Below are positions 20,323-32,390 of a stretch of 64,000 bases of DNA, piece by piece. The notes beneath the pieces were generated by a model. That model was not told the DNA's origin. It did no database searches and saw only the letters and a program-made list of their open reading frames with translations. The translations under genes were made by a program, and so were the position numbers. Source of the stretch: Globisporangium splendens (Eukaryota; Oomycota; Peronosporomycetes; Pythiales; Pythiaceae). The stretch covers positions 992,001 through 1,056,000 of the forward strand of contig VFIW01000003.1 of the NCBI GenBank assembly GCA_006386115.1. The letters are read 5' to 3'. Positions within the stretch are counted from its first letter, which is position 1; every line of letters begins with the position of its first letter.

Positions 20323-21166
20323 ATGGCAGACAGCGTGAAAATGACACCACCGACGCTGGCGCCGACGACGTGCCCGCTCCTGCTCGAGGGCCGCGCGCTG
20401 ATTGACTCGCTCGGGTATGTGGACACGGAGCTGGACGACCCGCACGCGCGCAGCGTGGTGCAGCAGCTCATCCGCGCCGAGATGACCAAGTTCGCGCCGT
20501 CGACGCAGGACTACCTGGCGTTCCTGCCGGACTACACGCCCGAGTTCCGCGACCATCCGCGGCTCCAGAACGAGTACAAGCGCGTCAAGGCCAACATCCC
20601 GCTGGACGCGATCGACATGAACCGGTATCAGGTCAAGGCACCCACGGGAAAGCTCGAGAACGACGTCGCCGCGTGGGAAGCGGCCGTCAATCAGTTGAAG
20701 GTGCAGCTCGAGCACCAGAACAATCGGTAGGGATATAGAAAACGATTGATGGTGGCGGCAAAGCCATTCGCGCACTTACAGATATGGATTCTGTGTGGAT
20801 GTAGAGTTACGAACCTCGAGCTCCAACAGGCATACGGGACCAAGCTGTGGAAGGTGAAAGCCGCGGTGCTCGACGGACTCAATACGCAGTATGCGCACGT
20901 GCTCAAGGAAACAAAAGCCGCGTCCGAAGCGATCAACGTCAAGCGAAAGCAGGACCAGGTGCTGAACGCGGCGAAATTGCAGAGCTACCGACGCAAATAC
21001 CTCGACCTGCTCGACAAGAACGACTCTATCAAGGTAAGATTTAGTAATTGCGGCTTTATCTTTGTTGCTCAAAACGCTAACGCCATTTTACTGACTGCTT
21101 GCTTACAAATAGCGAGCATGCGACGCCGAAGAGCGCCGTTTACGCAAGAAGATGAGGGTCGAGTAG
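20323..21166 (+). CDS. BCAS2: Pre-mRNA-splicing factor SPF27 (BCAS2/Cwf7)
   Basis: Three exons, 20323-20726, 20805-21033 and 21113-21166, with introns of 78 and 79 bp, give 228 residues. The N-terminal part has the family pattern ALIDSLGYVD followed by an acidic helix and VVQQLIRAEM. The C-terminal half is a coiled coil (about 115-215), and the protein ends in a basic tail RRLRKKMRVE. SPF27 is a core component of the Prp19/NineTeen complex that activates the spliceosome in the nucleus. Length is typical. The last exon codes only 17 residues but keeps the conserved tail. Confidence 0.9.
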
Positions 21167-21393
21167 AGCCATTAAGCCTATTGCAGAGTGAATAAATGCA
21201 CCAGCGACGTATCTTAACCAGTTTGCTTGCATTTGTGTGTGCATTTCCTTGCAAAAATTCGGTATATTGTTCGCTCCTTTATCGGCAAGCCACACGAATG
21301 AGGACGTGAGGAAGCCAAGTTGGAAGCAAATGCAAAACAAGAAAGAGCTATGATATACAACAGATGATGGGAAAACACACGTCCTCATGATGC

Positions 21394-23451
21394 CTACGCA
21401 GTTGTGGTCGTGTTGGCAGTCTTAGTAGTGGCTGTCGTCGCGTTCGCAGCCGTCGTGGGGGCCGTTGTTGTCGTCGTAGTCGTCGTCGTCGTTGTGCCCA
21501 CAGTCGAAGCAGAAGCCGCGCTCGAGCTTCCCGACGACGTCGTGGTGCCCACGGTCCTGGAGAAGCACGGAATAATGCCGTTACCCTTGAGCTGTTGCAA
21601 TCCCGTGGCGTAGTCCTCGTTGTATTTGCTCCATTTGCTGTCTGCGTACAGCCCGAAATGCCAGTCGTCAGCCGCCTTCTGCACATACACATCGTTAAAG
21701 GCGTATTGACCGTCTGGATTCAACGCCCACGAGAAACCTCCGACCATTCCCTTGGTGTCAGCATACTCAATCAGCAAGTCGATCACACGCGTACTCGTCT
21801 TCCCCGCCAAGATCTCGGCCACGCCGTAAATGCCACCAAATTCACCGTAGAAAGCTGGGATACCAGACTCCGTCATCACGTTGCCGAAAGCTTCGTCGAG
21901 CACCGTTGTCAGCGCGGTCTTCAACAACGCGTTACCGGCAGTCGTGTCCGGGTATTCCTCGATAGTGACGGCACCAGTTGCAGCCGTACTTTGCTTCGCA
22001 AAGAAGTAGGCTGCAGGGTACACACTCGGCGAGTAAAAGTGAGGCGCAAAGACGATCTTGTTGCTCGTCTTCAACTTGATTGGGTTCTTGGTCGCGTTCT
22101 GAAGACTCGCGCCGTACCAGTCGCTGTACGTCATGTTGTTGCCGTTGATCTCCTTGACTTGGTTTTGTGCGTACAGTCCCTCAACGACGATCAGCCAATT
22201 TGGGCAAACTTCCAAAATGGCAGCACCGATCCTCTCCACAGCACGAGGCCAGTTGGTCGCCGACGAACAGTACGCATCCGAGTCATCAGCTGGCCAACAA
22301 CCACCCACTGGTTCGTTCTTGATGTCAATACCAATAATGTTGTAGTGCAAGTCGTTGCACAAGTCAGACGCCAGAGTCTGGAACATCTTAATGATCTGCG
22401 CCTCTGGGTATGCATCCGTGTACCACAGGTGCTCCGAGGTATCGTCCGTGAACTCCGGATCGATCTTGTGCAAATCCAAGAGCACTGCAATCTGCTGCTT
22501 CGCGAGACCCTGGACGATCTTCTTGATCATGTCAATGTAAGTACCGACGTTCAAGTCCGTGGCAAGGCGGCTGACAAACTTGGTCGTGTCTGGAGCCGAG
22601 TTCTCAATGATCATCTTGGCGTTCAAAGGGAGACGCACGGCGTTGATCTCCATTTTGTTGAGCTTGGCAGCGATCGTGTCCTGGAAGAAAAATAAAAACA
22701 AGAGAACCCGCAAGTGCGAATTAGAAAAAAAAAAAAACTGGACTTTGTATATCAGTATTTTCACAAATGAAGCTTACCAGATCGCTTTGACCGGTTGCAA
22801 GACCATGAGGCACGCCTTCGACGTTTTCCATGCCACTCCAATTGATACCAGTGAAGCGGACCTCGACCTTTTTGTTATCATCACCACCCGTCGCGTACAA
22901 TTTTCCTTTGTCCGTAACGTAATTCGGCAGCTCACAGACTATCGGCACAAATCCATACACACAGAGAAAGATTAGCATCAATAATAAAGATGAATAAACA
23001 TAAGAGCTGTGACGAATGGATGGGGCGTACTTTTGATCGGAATGGTTTTCTTCGCGATGTCGGGCGTACTGATCGCCTCGGAGAGATCCTGTTGGGTCTG
23101 TGCCTTGTCATACTTGTCAATCGCAAAGTACGTGATCGCAGCCAGCGCGCCGACAGTCACGACGAGCAGGAACAGCGCGCCAGGCCACACTTTCTTGCGT
23201 CCCGAGTACTCTTTCTTCTTGGTCTCGTTCTCGTCCAGCAAGCCGACGGTGATGTCCGGGTGCGGGTTGCCAGCGGCGCCACCCATGATGCCCGCCGCCG
23301 TCATGCGGTTCGCCATCGTCGGCCGCGACTGCATGTCCACGTTGCCGTCGAGGTAGCTCCCGTAGAGCTCCTCCGCCGACGTGTCCTTCCACACGTGCTT
23401 GCCGCTGCTGCGCTCCGACTCGGCGGGCGAGTCCTCGTAGCCCGGATACAT
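21394..23451 (-). CDS. Type II membrane-anchored GH5 glycoside hydrolase
   Basis: Exons 23451-23031, 22938-22778 and 22680-21394 give 622 residues. A short cytosolic N-terminus is followed by a membrane anchor at about 90-112 (basic KK before, FLLVVTV inside), so the catalytic part is extracytoplasmic. The GH5 barrel shows the acid/base Glu in IDIKNEP (E317) and the nucleophile in YGEFGG (E474). The C-terminus is a Thr-rich tail of about 60 residues, probably O-glycosylated. GH5 enzymes cleave beta-linked glucans; in oomycetes such anchored forms are thought to remodel wall beta-1,3/1,4-glucan. The exact substrate cannot be told. It is convergent with the SPF27 gene, 227 bp between stops. Confidence 0.92.
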
Positions 23452-24854
23452 GCTGCTGCTCCTACTGGGGGTCTATATGCAGGAATGGGTGAGCGCCAGG
23501 ATTGCGGACGGCGCGGAAATGGTGGGATAAAGAACGCACGGCAGGGTTTCTCCTTTCCTTCCTGCGGCAAACTCAGGGTTTGTATGGACGAGAGACGGAA
23601 AAGCGCACGGCATGGCATGACACGTTTACCTGGATCCTGAAAAATTGGGCATCGTGTGTCTGCAAACATCTGAGACCGATGCCCTCTATGTTGTGATAGT
23701 CGTCGTTATCGAACTGGTTCTAATGAGACCTTCACGTTCGAAATAGGGGCACTTGACGAAGATAACAATTGATATCCTGTATAAATAGCTCTAAACCGTA
23801 TTTCTGTTATATGGAGGTGACTCGCGAATCAGCTTTTGCGGATCGTTTTGTTTGATACAGGGGGGAGAGAGCGGTTTGGGAAGAGTGGGTGAGGTGGATA
23901 GGGCTAAAGTGCCGCGTGATTGGCTCAAAGCTGGGACAATAGACGGTCGCCAGATCATAGAAAGGAAAGAGCAGGAGTGATTGTCAGTGTTCAATTGAAA
24001 GCCAACAAGTGTGTGTGTGTGTGTGTTATTTTGCCTGCAACTCATACACTGACTGTTTGAAACACACTCCAGCTAAGTACGTAAATTAAGTGCGCACGCT
24101 TTGCTTCAACCCTGCAAAGATCACGCACCGAACTTACCGGCTTTCTGAGAAAATGCACTGCTGAACACAAAGACAAGAACGTAAACGAGAAACCATGGAC
24201 AAAGACCATGTTGACGTCTTTTTGCAGTGGTAGCAACATCACATTGCGATGGGTAACAAATTGGAAGGATCGAGGTTTGGTCCAGCGACGCAGCCCGCTT
24301 TCCGCTTCGTGGAGTGGTACGCGCAAAGCACACACCTTTCAAGTATCTCGTTCTCCAATCCAGATCATTTTTGCTTCAGATTCTTCGCCTTGCACTTTCA
24401 AGTTGTGCACGCGCGCGCACGCAGAGCCAAAGTATTAATCCAAGTGACGTCGCACTCATCGGCACAGGATGATCGCGTCCATTTCACTTCAACTATGTAA
24501 GGTTCGCATTACCGTAAACTGTTTAAAACCCTAAGATTAGCATGCTGTACCCCTACCCTTGTCTTTCATTAACCGACTGGATCTCGTGCCGTGCCATCCA
24601 ATTGGTTGAAATAGAGCATGGTGAACCGGTTCACCTTCCTTGAACCGCCATCGCATCATTATCGGACCGGAAGCTTAAGTACGGTTTCTCGCCAAAGTGA
24701 ACTTTTTATCCTGCCGTTGGCACATGACATAGAGAGAAGGAAGACAGAGCCAAAACGGCACGCAAGCCCGCACATCCGCCGAGAAGCAACTCAAAGCCCC
24801 GCATTTCCGCAAGAGCCCTCCCCCCGCGACGCAGGATCTACTCACTCAGTCCCT
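23452..24854. other. 1.4 kb intergenic between divergent GH5 and PFKFB genes
   Basis: No gene recognised. A (gt) microsatellite lies at about 24009-24024. The 24618-24854 part is open in frame with the downstream kinase gene and could be an N-terminal extension, but its composition (many isolated Pro/His/Arg, no domain) looks like 5' untranslated sequence. Confidence 0.45.
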
Positions 24855-27146
24855 ATGAGCACCATTGCCCCGACTGCGAACGGCGGCGACGCCAGTGCAC
24901 CCGCTGCATGCACCACGCACGAACCGACGCAGGCAGAGACGACGTTCAGCGAAGTCGACGCCGCGAACCTCTTCCCCGTGCTCTTTGAGTGGACGCAGCT
25001 GGGCAAAGTCGTCGGCATCACCGGAACGTTTAACAAGTACGTATACTGCTTGCTAGTTGCATGTTTGCGCTTTGCACTTGATTTGCGTGACGCTGGGGGA
25101 AGAGTGTGTATGTATTCTGACGTGTTGTTGTTGTGGGGGAAACGGAAATGCAGTTGGGGGTCGCAGATTTTGTTGAAGCCGCGCACAGGTGACGCAAGTG
25201 CCAGTGGAGCGGTGCTGTTTGCGAAACTCCACCTTCCTGCGGGTGTGCACTTCTTCAAGTACTGCGTCGATGGTGCATGGAAGTACGACCCGGAAGTTAC
25301 ATTTGCACCGGACGAGTACGGCAACTTGAACAACTTCATTACGATCGCGGAAGAAATTGACCCGAAGACGAAGGAGAAAGCGGTGCAACGCCCGATCAAA
25401 ACGATTATCCGCGATGGCACGAACAGTCTCCCTATCATGAACCCAGTCGCGACGGAGGAGCTGATGAAAATTCGCCAGCAAACGTCGCCTGTGCTGAGAC
25501 CGAGTCGGTCGCCTCCAGCGAAAGAGCGCTTGTGCCGCATGACGTACTCGCTCGATGGCGAAACTTCTAAACCCGTTTTCGCGCCTTTGCGTGCCCCTCT
25601 GGACACAACGGACTCGGAATATGGCATCAATGTCGATAACAACTACCATGGCGGTTCTCGCTCGCGAGCTGGAACACTGACCCGCTCGTTGAGCGACAAA
25701 TCGCTTCCAGTACATGAATCCATCGCAGATGAAGTCACGCCAAAGTACTCGAATTATATCGACAGCGCGATCTCCAGCTCGGTCCTTCTCGCTGCAACGA
25801 CCCAACACTTTGGAGGAGATCTGGTGACGCATGAGCACAATATGCGAGCTCAGCTTGGTGGCCATCGCTCGTTGCTGATCTCAGCTCGGCATGAAGGCTC
25901 GAAGCCTGTTCGTCGAGGCGGCAAGATGATCGTGTTTTTGGTGGGTCTTCCTGGCCGAGGCAAAACGTTTATTGGGCACGTGCTCGCGCGCTATCTCACG
26001 TGGATGGGTCATCAATCGAAAGTGTTCAACACTGGGGAGTACCGTCGCAAGCTTGTCGGTGCGAACATGAACCACGCCTTCTGGGATCCTCTCAATGAAG
26101 AATCGTATCAGATCCGAACGGATCTCGCAAAGCAGTGCCTCGAAGACTCGATTGTCGCGCTTGAGAGTGATGATTGCGATTGTGTGATCTTTGACGCTAC
26201 GAATGCGACTCGAGACCGACGCATGATGCTCCACGAAACAGTCATGAAGCGGTACAAGTGCGAAATGATGTTCATCGAGTCGATCAGCGAATCGCCAGAG
26301 CTGATTGCTTCGTCGATTAACGAGATGAAGATGAACTCAGCAGATTACGCTGGTCAAACCTTGGAGCAGGCTGCAGAAGATTACCACAACCGCATTTTGC
26401 ACTACCAGACGATGTACCAGCAGCTCGATTCCGAGCTCGAAGACGTTCCGTTCATCAAAGTGATTGACGTCGGTCGGCAGATCTTTTGCAACCAGATCTA
26501 TGGCTACTTGCAGTCCCGCATCATGTTCCTCATGGCGAATCTGCAACTGCGGCCACGTCCGATTTGGTTGAGCCGTCATGGTGAGAGCATGTTCAATACG
26601 CAAAAGCGAATCGGCGGGGATGCTCCATTGAGCCCACTTGGAATGCAGTATGCAGTCCAATTAGACCGATTTATTGACGCACTCTACCCGGCTCCAGATA
26701 CCGAACTTGCCGTGTGGACGTCTACGATGCTGCGTACTGGTATGACTGTCGAACGAATTGCTGGTCGTGGTCGTTCGGTTGTGAAATGGAAGCAGCTTGA
26801 CGAGATCGATGCCGGTATTTGCGATGGTATGACGTATGAACAAGTCGCCGATGAAATGCCGGATGAATACTTGGCGAGAAAGAACAACAAACTGCACTAC
26901 CGATACCCTCGCGGCGAATCGTACCAGGATGTCATCCACCGTCTGGAGCCAGTGATTACGGAGCTGATGCGCATGGATCGACCCGTGTTGATTGTGGCAC
27001 ACCAAGCGATCTTGCGCGTGCTGTACGCGTACTTGACGAACAAGGCTCCGTCCGAGTGCCCGACGCTTAATATCCCGTTGCATGTGGTGATCCAGTTGAC
27101 GCCAAAGGCGTATCAGTGCGAAGAAGTGTGGCACCGACCTATGTAA
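24855..27146 (+). CDS. PFKFB: 6-phosphofructo-2-kinase/fructose-2,6-bisphosphatase with CBM-like N-terminus
   Basis: Exons 24855-25036 and 25154-27146 give 724 residues. The 117 bp intron joins GTFN to NWGSQ, recreating the strand of a starch-binding (CBM48/AMPK-glycogen-binding-like) domain at about 40-130. The kinase domain follows, with P-loop GLPGRGKT near 324. The bisphosphatase has the catalytic RHGES near 534, the general acid region DEIDAGICDG, and the second His in VAHQ near 675. The enzyme makes and breaks fructose 2,6-bisphosphate, the switch between glycolysis and gluconeogenesis. Residues 200-300 are a Ser-rich linker. The intron is a stop-free multiple of three. An ATG at 24618 would add 79 residues. 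Confidence 0.93.
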   Translation: MSTIAPTANGGDASAPAACTTHEPTQAETTFSEVDAANLFPVLFEWTQLGKVVGITGTFNKYVYCLLVACLRFALDLRDAGGRVCMYSDVLLLWGKRKCSWGSQILLKPRTGDASASGAVLFAKLHLPAGVHFFKYCVDGAWKYDPEVTFAPDEYGNLNNFITIAEEIDPKTKEKAVQRPIKTIIRDGTNSLPIMNPVATEELMKIRQQTSPVLRPSRSPPAKERLCRMTYSLDGETSKPVFAPLRAPLDTTDSEYGINVDNNYHGGSRSRAGTLTRSLSDKSLPVHESIADEVTPKYSNYIDSAISSSVLLAATTQHFGGDLVTHEHNMRAQLGGHRSLLISARHEGSKPVRRGGKMIVFLVGLPGRGKTFIGHVLARYLTWMGHQSKVFNTGEYRRKLVGANMNHAFWDPLNEESYQIRTDLAKQCLEDSIVALESDDCDCVIFDATNATRDRRMMLHETVMKRYKCEMMFIESISESPELIASSINEMKMNSADYAGQTLEQAAEDYHNRILHYQTMYQQLDSELEDVPFIKVIDVGRQIFCNQIYGYLQSRIMFLMANLQLRPRPIWLSRHGESMFNTQKRIGGDAPLSPLGMQYAVQLDRFIDALYPAPDTELAVWTSTMLRTGMTVERIAGRGRSVVKWKQLDEIDAGICDGMTYEQVADEMPDEYLARKNNKLHYRYPRGESYQDVIHRLEPVITELMRMDRPVLIVAHQAILRVLYAYLTNKAPSECPTLNIPLHVVIQLTPKAYQCEEVWHRPM

Positions 27147-27194
27147 ACAAAAAGACCTCTATTTGTTCCTGCTTTCTCTTGTGTCCTCCACTCT

Positions 27195-28115
27195 TTACTT
27201 GCACTTCTCCTTGATACCGAGATAATACAGCTCCAATCGATTATTCTTGCTCCCCATAGCGTGTTCTCGTAGTTCCCACCACAATTGTGTTTCCTTCGTC
27301 ACAAACCCGAGGAACTTGTCGATTCCATCGGCATTCCGTCGTTCCACGCCCATGATCACGACGCAGTTCTTGTTTTCCTGACAGATCAGCTCTATCGTTT
27401 GCGCCAGAGGCTTCCACGACGTCCCGTAAAGAGGTTCGTAGATGCAATCGCATGAGAGCACTATGTCGATCGGTTCGTTCGAGTTCTCCGCAAAGTACGC
27501 GCGCGTCTCATCGATGCCCCAGCTCAGAGGTCGTGCCACAATCGCGCCGTGCTCGACCGCGTTGTACTCGCTCGAGATGCGCAGAACGTTGGCGTTGTCC
27601 GCGAGGTTGCGGTGCATCAACTCCAGCAGCTCGTCCTGCTCCGTGATAACAACGTCGCGGGCGCCTGCAATCCGCGCTGCCATGCCTGGAACTCCACTGC
27701 CATCAACATTATTCAGCAATTAGTTCTTGTCATCATAAAAAAGGAGCACGCCGTGCAAATACTTGACGCACATGCCAGCGCCGAGTTCAATGATGCGCAG
27801 CGTGTTGTCCGGCGCGCTCATCTCGCTCTTGTACTTGGACAAAAAATGCTTGGTGAGGTAGATCGCGGCGTCCCACAGGAGCGTGCCAGCCCACGCCGCC
27901 CCCGAGAACAGCGGCGCGAGTTCGTCTTCTTTCTACAAGACGTCAAATTCATTACACGTCAGACCACCTTTTGGGCTCAAGTCAGAGCGTGCAAGCGTAC
28001 GCACCAGCACAAGCGAGAGCTCGAGGTCTTGACCGTGGACGCACACGCGGATCGTCTCCTCCACGCGGTCCACGTTGTCCTCCATGAACACCTCCATGAG
28101 CGCATTGTCGTCCAT
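27195..28115 (-). CDS. Methyltransf_16-type protein methyltransferase (METTL21/EFMT-like)
   Basis: Exons 28115-28005, 27932-27772 and 27696-27195 give 257 residues. The splices restore WAGTLLWDAA and ELGAGIGVPG, the SAM-binding signature of the Methyltransf_16 (METTL21-like) family, and CDCIYEPLY, the post-motif region. The first donor is gtgcgt and the second gtgcgtc; introns are 72 and 75 bp. Family members methylate Lys residues of translation factors or chaperones; the target here is unknown. Its stop is 48 bp from that of the convergent PFKFB gene. Confidence 0.82.
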
Positions 28116-28469
28116 CTTGTGCGTCTTTCTTTCTGCACGAATCAATCGAAATGCTGAGTGTTTGCTGAGGAGAAGATCTTAGTCTGAGTCTTTCTAGGTT
28201 CGGACTCAGATTACAAGACGAACTTAATTCACTAGGTGCGTATTGGACTCAACCCTCGTACTTTGTGCAACAAAATTGCAGTCATTCGACTAGTCCAATT
28301 ACCATCAAAATGGACGGCAACATGCACTACAAACAGGCGTCGGACGCGTGCGTGGAGACTTTGTTTATAAATGGCGTTCAAGTAAGCACGCAGATTTCCT
28401 GAGTCGTGTACCGTCGCACGCGCGCTCTCGCTCATTGAGGAGTTTTGAGCCGTCGCTGGGGCTCATTTT

Positions 28470-28490
28470 TGGCGATTTACCGAGTGTAGC
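28470..28490 (+). promoter_or_regulatory. Oomycete-type initiator upstream of WLGC gene
   Basis: The sequence gctcatttttggcgatttac sits 27 bp before the ATG at 28517. It matches the oomycete core promoter pattern GCTCATTYYNCAWTTT in the initiator half and approximately in the flanking half. A weaker similar site, cgctcattgaggagtttt, lies near 28428. Confidence 0.5.
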
Positions 28491-28516
28491 GAGTGGCAAG
28501 TGGACAACAGCAATGC

Positions 28517-31500
28517 ATGACGAACGATTGCCAAAAGCGAGAGATGGCAGATACTCAAGGCGATGAGCGCACCGGCGACGCATGTGCAATGCGTGTTCCC
28601 GATTCGCCTCCCGGCAGCAATGCAACCATTCAGGATAAAGTGGCTCCTCTGCCGGAAAGCGCCGACACGTCGCCTTCTCCTCATCCTCCCGTGCGTGCGC
28701 GATTTTCCGCATCATCGCTCATGACTGCCGCTGAGATCGATGCGGTGCTGCTCTCGCTGTCTCCGCTGGTGGCGGATCTCAGCCGCCAACCCGCTAAGAC
28801 GAGTGCCATGCGTGCAATTTCGGACTCCATGCTTGTTGCGACGTCGGGTTCTGCTGCTTCCTTCGACAGCAAGCTGCAGCCTGGGATCAATTCGGTCGGG
28901 CAAGAGGAAATGCAAAGCAAGGAGGAGCGAGCACACGAAACTCCTAGCTTTCGCACTGGTGAGAAGTAGAAGCTCGGATATTTTCGTCTACGGAATGCCC
29001 ATGCCAGCATTAAGGTGACGAGAGAGAAAAATGCCATAGATGTTGGCGAGTGTGGATGAGGTTGAGCTCGCCGAGGCTGGTGCATCTCCGACCAGCGAGA
29101 GTGCTTCTCCATTGCCGGCTCGGGCTGAGTGCAAAGCCACGAAAAATATCCACTCAATGCTGCTCGCACTCACTACCGCGACGGATGCTACATGCCAGCA
29201 ACGTGTGAAGCATTTATCCAAGTGTATCCAACGTATTTCTCGAATGCGCTGACAAATACCACGAATCTCGATGGCGGAGACTTTTGGCTTCTGCCTGAGA
29301 CCGACTTGGCTCCAAAAGTGATCGCGACGATGCTCCTGGTATTCTTCGCGTGCTGCTACTATGCTTTGGCTGTGCTAATGGTTTTCTCCGCCACAAAGTG
29401 CCAGTGCTTCGAAAGAAGCGTCGCTTCAATCTCTCGCACGATGCAGTGCTGCCACAGAAGTTGTCAGCAGTCATCGATGGGTCTGTTAAGCAAAATTCAG
29501 AATTACGAACCGTAAACGAAGACGCCCGAGGAAAGGGTCGTTTCTCAAGCCAACGGCAAAAGATGTTGACTTTTGCAGCCCACACATATGGGGAGTTTGC
29601 GCACATCGACGGACCATACCACGCGTACTATGTAAGTGAACTCTTTATATGCGCATTCGTGAACCGACTAAACTCATTTCTTCACGTGGCTTTGCTCAGA
29701 ACGTATTCTTTGACATCCCGAAGCTGACGTTCCAGTCGCTTACACTAGTCGCATACCTTCGCAAAGGATTCCCGATCCCCATGATCGCGTTCTATTCCGC
29801 AATGCTCAGCTCCAACTGGCTGATTTCGTTCTATCGTTTTCAGCGAACGTCGCTGGATCGCTCACTTATCATCTCGCGCCTCTTTTACATGTGAGTACCA
29901 TGATATTTCCATTCTGCACTGGCAATCTACAACTGACTACACGGATGGTAGATTCGATCTCTTTTTTGTTGTGTTTGCACCGCTGATCCTGATTGTCTAC
30001 GCCAAACACAACTTCCATTTCGACTACCCGACGTGGCGTACGCGCGAAGAAACAATCCCCGTAGGGACATTTGATCGAGTAGCGCGCATGTTTGCTGATC
30101 CAACGCAGGTGTCCATGTTCCTTGTGGGATTCTATCATTTGTTGCTCAAGTCGTTCTCCAGTGTGTTCATCAAGTGCGGACTTCTCTTCATCTCCAACTA
30201 CAAATGGCTCAAAATTGTGATCTTCCTGATTCGAACAAACCATGCGAGGCAGCGGCAGCTGGAGATCCCACACACACGGAAGAAGACCAAGCAATCGCGT
30301 CGTCACCTATTCTTCGGTCTGTTTTTCTTCATCTTTTTTGGCGTGATGCTTCTCGTGTACACCATTGTGGCGATTAAAACAAGCACGGAGAATTGCGCGC
30401 CGTACCCGAAGTGCGTCGTGATCTCGTATCAGTGGTATGCTGGTGAAAGTGGTTGTCCGTGCGCAACGTACATCAACCGAAAGACGGATCCGAGGACGTT
30501 TGCCGAATGGGTGAATCCAGTGGATGTGACTGATGAGCTGGCCATGGTTGCTCGTGAGGGCCAGCTGCTCACGGTTCAAGTCATCAATCGCGCATTGCCA
30601 ACGCTTCCCGACGCTATGCGAAGCTGCAAGAAGATTGAGAAAATGTGAGTCGGTAGTTTTCCTTTTCCACAGGCTCTTGCTCATTTGTCTATGTCATGTG
30701 CTAATCAGCATACTGATTCACACAAAAACCGAGATCACTCCGGAATGGACCAAGGAACTCGAGAAACTGCAATATCTGTACGTACCCAGTCTTGGGTCAA
30801 CCACAGGCGATTTTCTGTTTTTGATCATTTTATTGTAAGCACATTGAAGGTAATTTCGCTGGACGAAGTCTCAAATACCTACAAGACGACTTGTTTTCTC
30901 GCATGAAACAACTCCAATTTATTCACACGGGGAATATCCCGCTACTCACAACGTATCCGTCACTAGCGGGCCTCCACAAGCTGCAGTATCTGTCCATAGC
31001 GATTGGAAACGCGCTTCAAGCAATTCCCAGCCTGGATGACGCAACGAATCTGAGAACACTCTCCATCATCGAGGCGTTCCACGTCAAGTGACTTCCACCC
31101 CTGCATGCTCTAAAGCGACTGCGACAATTCAGTTTGCTATATCGTAACGAAATGTGCTGCAACGGATTCATGACTGGAACCTGCAATTTGACTGATGCTC
31201 GGTGCACGAGACGAGTGAACGAACCGGAAGTGGCTTGCGTGGCTGACCACATCTCGGAGTCAGATCTCTCTCTGATCAAGGACCAAGCAAAAGGAACCAT
31301 CTGTACGACGCGAAGACTGGATGCAGCTCAATCAGCCCCAAGTTTGTACTCCACGGGTGTGTCTTGCGGTGGCATTTTATATCGAAAGTGTGTAATGGGG
31401 AACAGCACTGGAGTTTGCTTCAACAGTCGGATGGCGGTCGTGTCTTGCGACGTGTCTGGGTTTGTTGAGAAAATGCGGCGACTCCAGATTGCTCTCCGTG

Positions 31501-31553
31501 TGGGGAGTCCCTGCGATGCTGTCGAAGAGGCGTGGCTTGGTTGTCAGGGGTGA
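28517..31553 (+). pseudogene. WLGC-family membrane/LRR-like protein, disrupted copy a
   Basis: Exon by exon this matches the oomycete WLGC family. A Ser/Pro-rich N-terminus with VLLSLSPLVADLS (28737 on) is followed by several transmembrane exons (29250-29890, 29952-30646), an LRR-like part (30711-31088) and the Cys-rich C-terminus ending AWLGCQG. Splice sites are recognisable (for example 29632 gtaagt, 30647 gtgagt). It is broken: the frame shifts near 29190 and again near 29450-29515, and a TGA at 31089 interrupts the LRR-like frame immediately before LPPLHAL. The function of the family is not known. A 545 bp part is nearly identical to copy c. Confidence 0.75.
30102..30646 (+). repeat. 545 bp tract shared with 34664-35208 (inverted)
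   Basis: This coding tract of WLGC copy a (from PTQVSMFLVG to the RSCKK/EKM end of the exon) matches the reverse complement of 34664-35208 with only a few differences (for example ATT to ACT near the end). Sequence outside the tract is clearly divergent between the two copies. Confidence 0.85.
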
Positions 31554-31884
31554 CGAGAGATTGCACATAAGAAAGACCCACCTTCTAGTTTGCACTGCTA
31601 TCTCCTTCTGCGCAATCGTATGAGCAAGCACCAGCTTGACAGATGCATGGCGATAGACAACAGCGAATAGCATTGCTGACCTTCTGAGGAATGCCGATGG
31701 ATTATAGCCATTTGATTTTTAACGGAAAACCATCAGATTGGCTCGAGATTACATGTGGCTATCGAGATGCGAACGAAGTTCCTGGAAAAAGGACGATACA
31801 AGCGTCCACGTCAATATTTTCACCAACGTCTAGAAAATGAAGCACACCAGCTGATTTTCATAAAGGTGATAAAGCTTGTAAATT
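31554..31884. other. Intergenic, nothing recognised
   Basis: 330 bp downstream of WLGC copy a; AT-rich, with no gene or repeat identified. Confidence 0.4.
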
Positions 31885-32049
31885 TCAGTTGGTGTTCAAT
31901 TTAAACCGAGCTTTCTGCTTCTTGCCACCCTTCTTGTTGTCTTGGACAGGAGCTTCCTTCGCTGGAGCATTGCCTTGCTTTGGAGCTGCGGCGGCCTTCT
32001 TCTCAGGCTGAGCCTTCTGTTCTTGCTTGCTGTTCTGCTTCTTGGCCAT
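31885..32049 (-). CDS. Small Lys-rich protein (54 residues), unknown
   Basis: A short open frame beginning MAKKQNSKQEQ and rich in Lys, Gln and Ala throughout, with no hydrophobic core. It ends GGKKQKARFKLNTN. Such composition is typical of disordered tails of ribosomal or RNA-binding proteins, but no family is recognised and the frame could be a lone first exon. A partial inverted copy (32391-32539) preserves its 5' leader and first ~30 codons, with one substitution (K3 to E). Confidence 0.45.
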   Translation of the reverse strand: MAKKQNSKQEQKAQPEKKAAAAPKQGNAPAKEAPVQDNKKGGKKQKARFKLNTN

Positions 32050-32390
32050 TTTGGGTTGTGTGGAGTTGGTCTAGATCGAGAGACTTGAGTGCTTGGAGGC
32101 GATTGCGAGAATGAACCACCTGTGAGGAGGTCTGAACTCAAGTGTGAGAGGGTAGCCCTGCATTTCTCGTCCGTTTCATAAAACCTGTGGTTTCTTATGA
32201 CCCGAAGCTCATCTTTCTCGTGGCATCAGGCTCGCGGGTTACTCTTGGATCCGTTTTGCCAAGAAAGGAGTTTTGAGATGCGATGATGGAGTATATTTTT
32301 GGTCAATGTCTCTGAAACTCTTGCGTCCTTCGTATGTGGGCAGGTCTTGGGCTGCAATTCTCTCCTCAACTCAACATTCCATTCACACAT

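Noticed and set aside
24009..24024. (gt)n microsatellite as a Z-DNA or regulatory element
   Set aside because: Short simple repeats of this kind are common in intergenic DNA and nothing ties it to either neighbour.
24618..24854. N-terminal extension of PFKFB starting at the ATG 24618
   Set aside because: In frame and open, but without domain and with leader-like composition; kept only as an alternative start.
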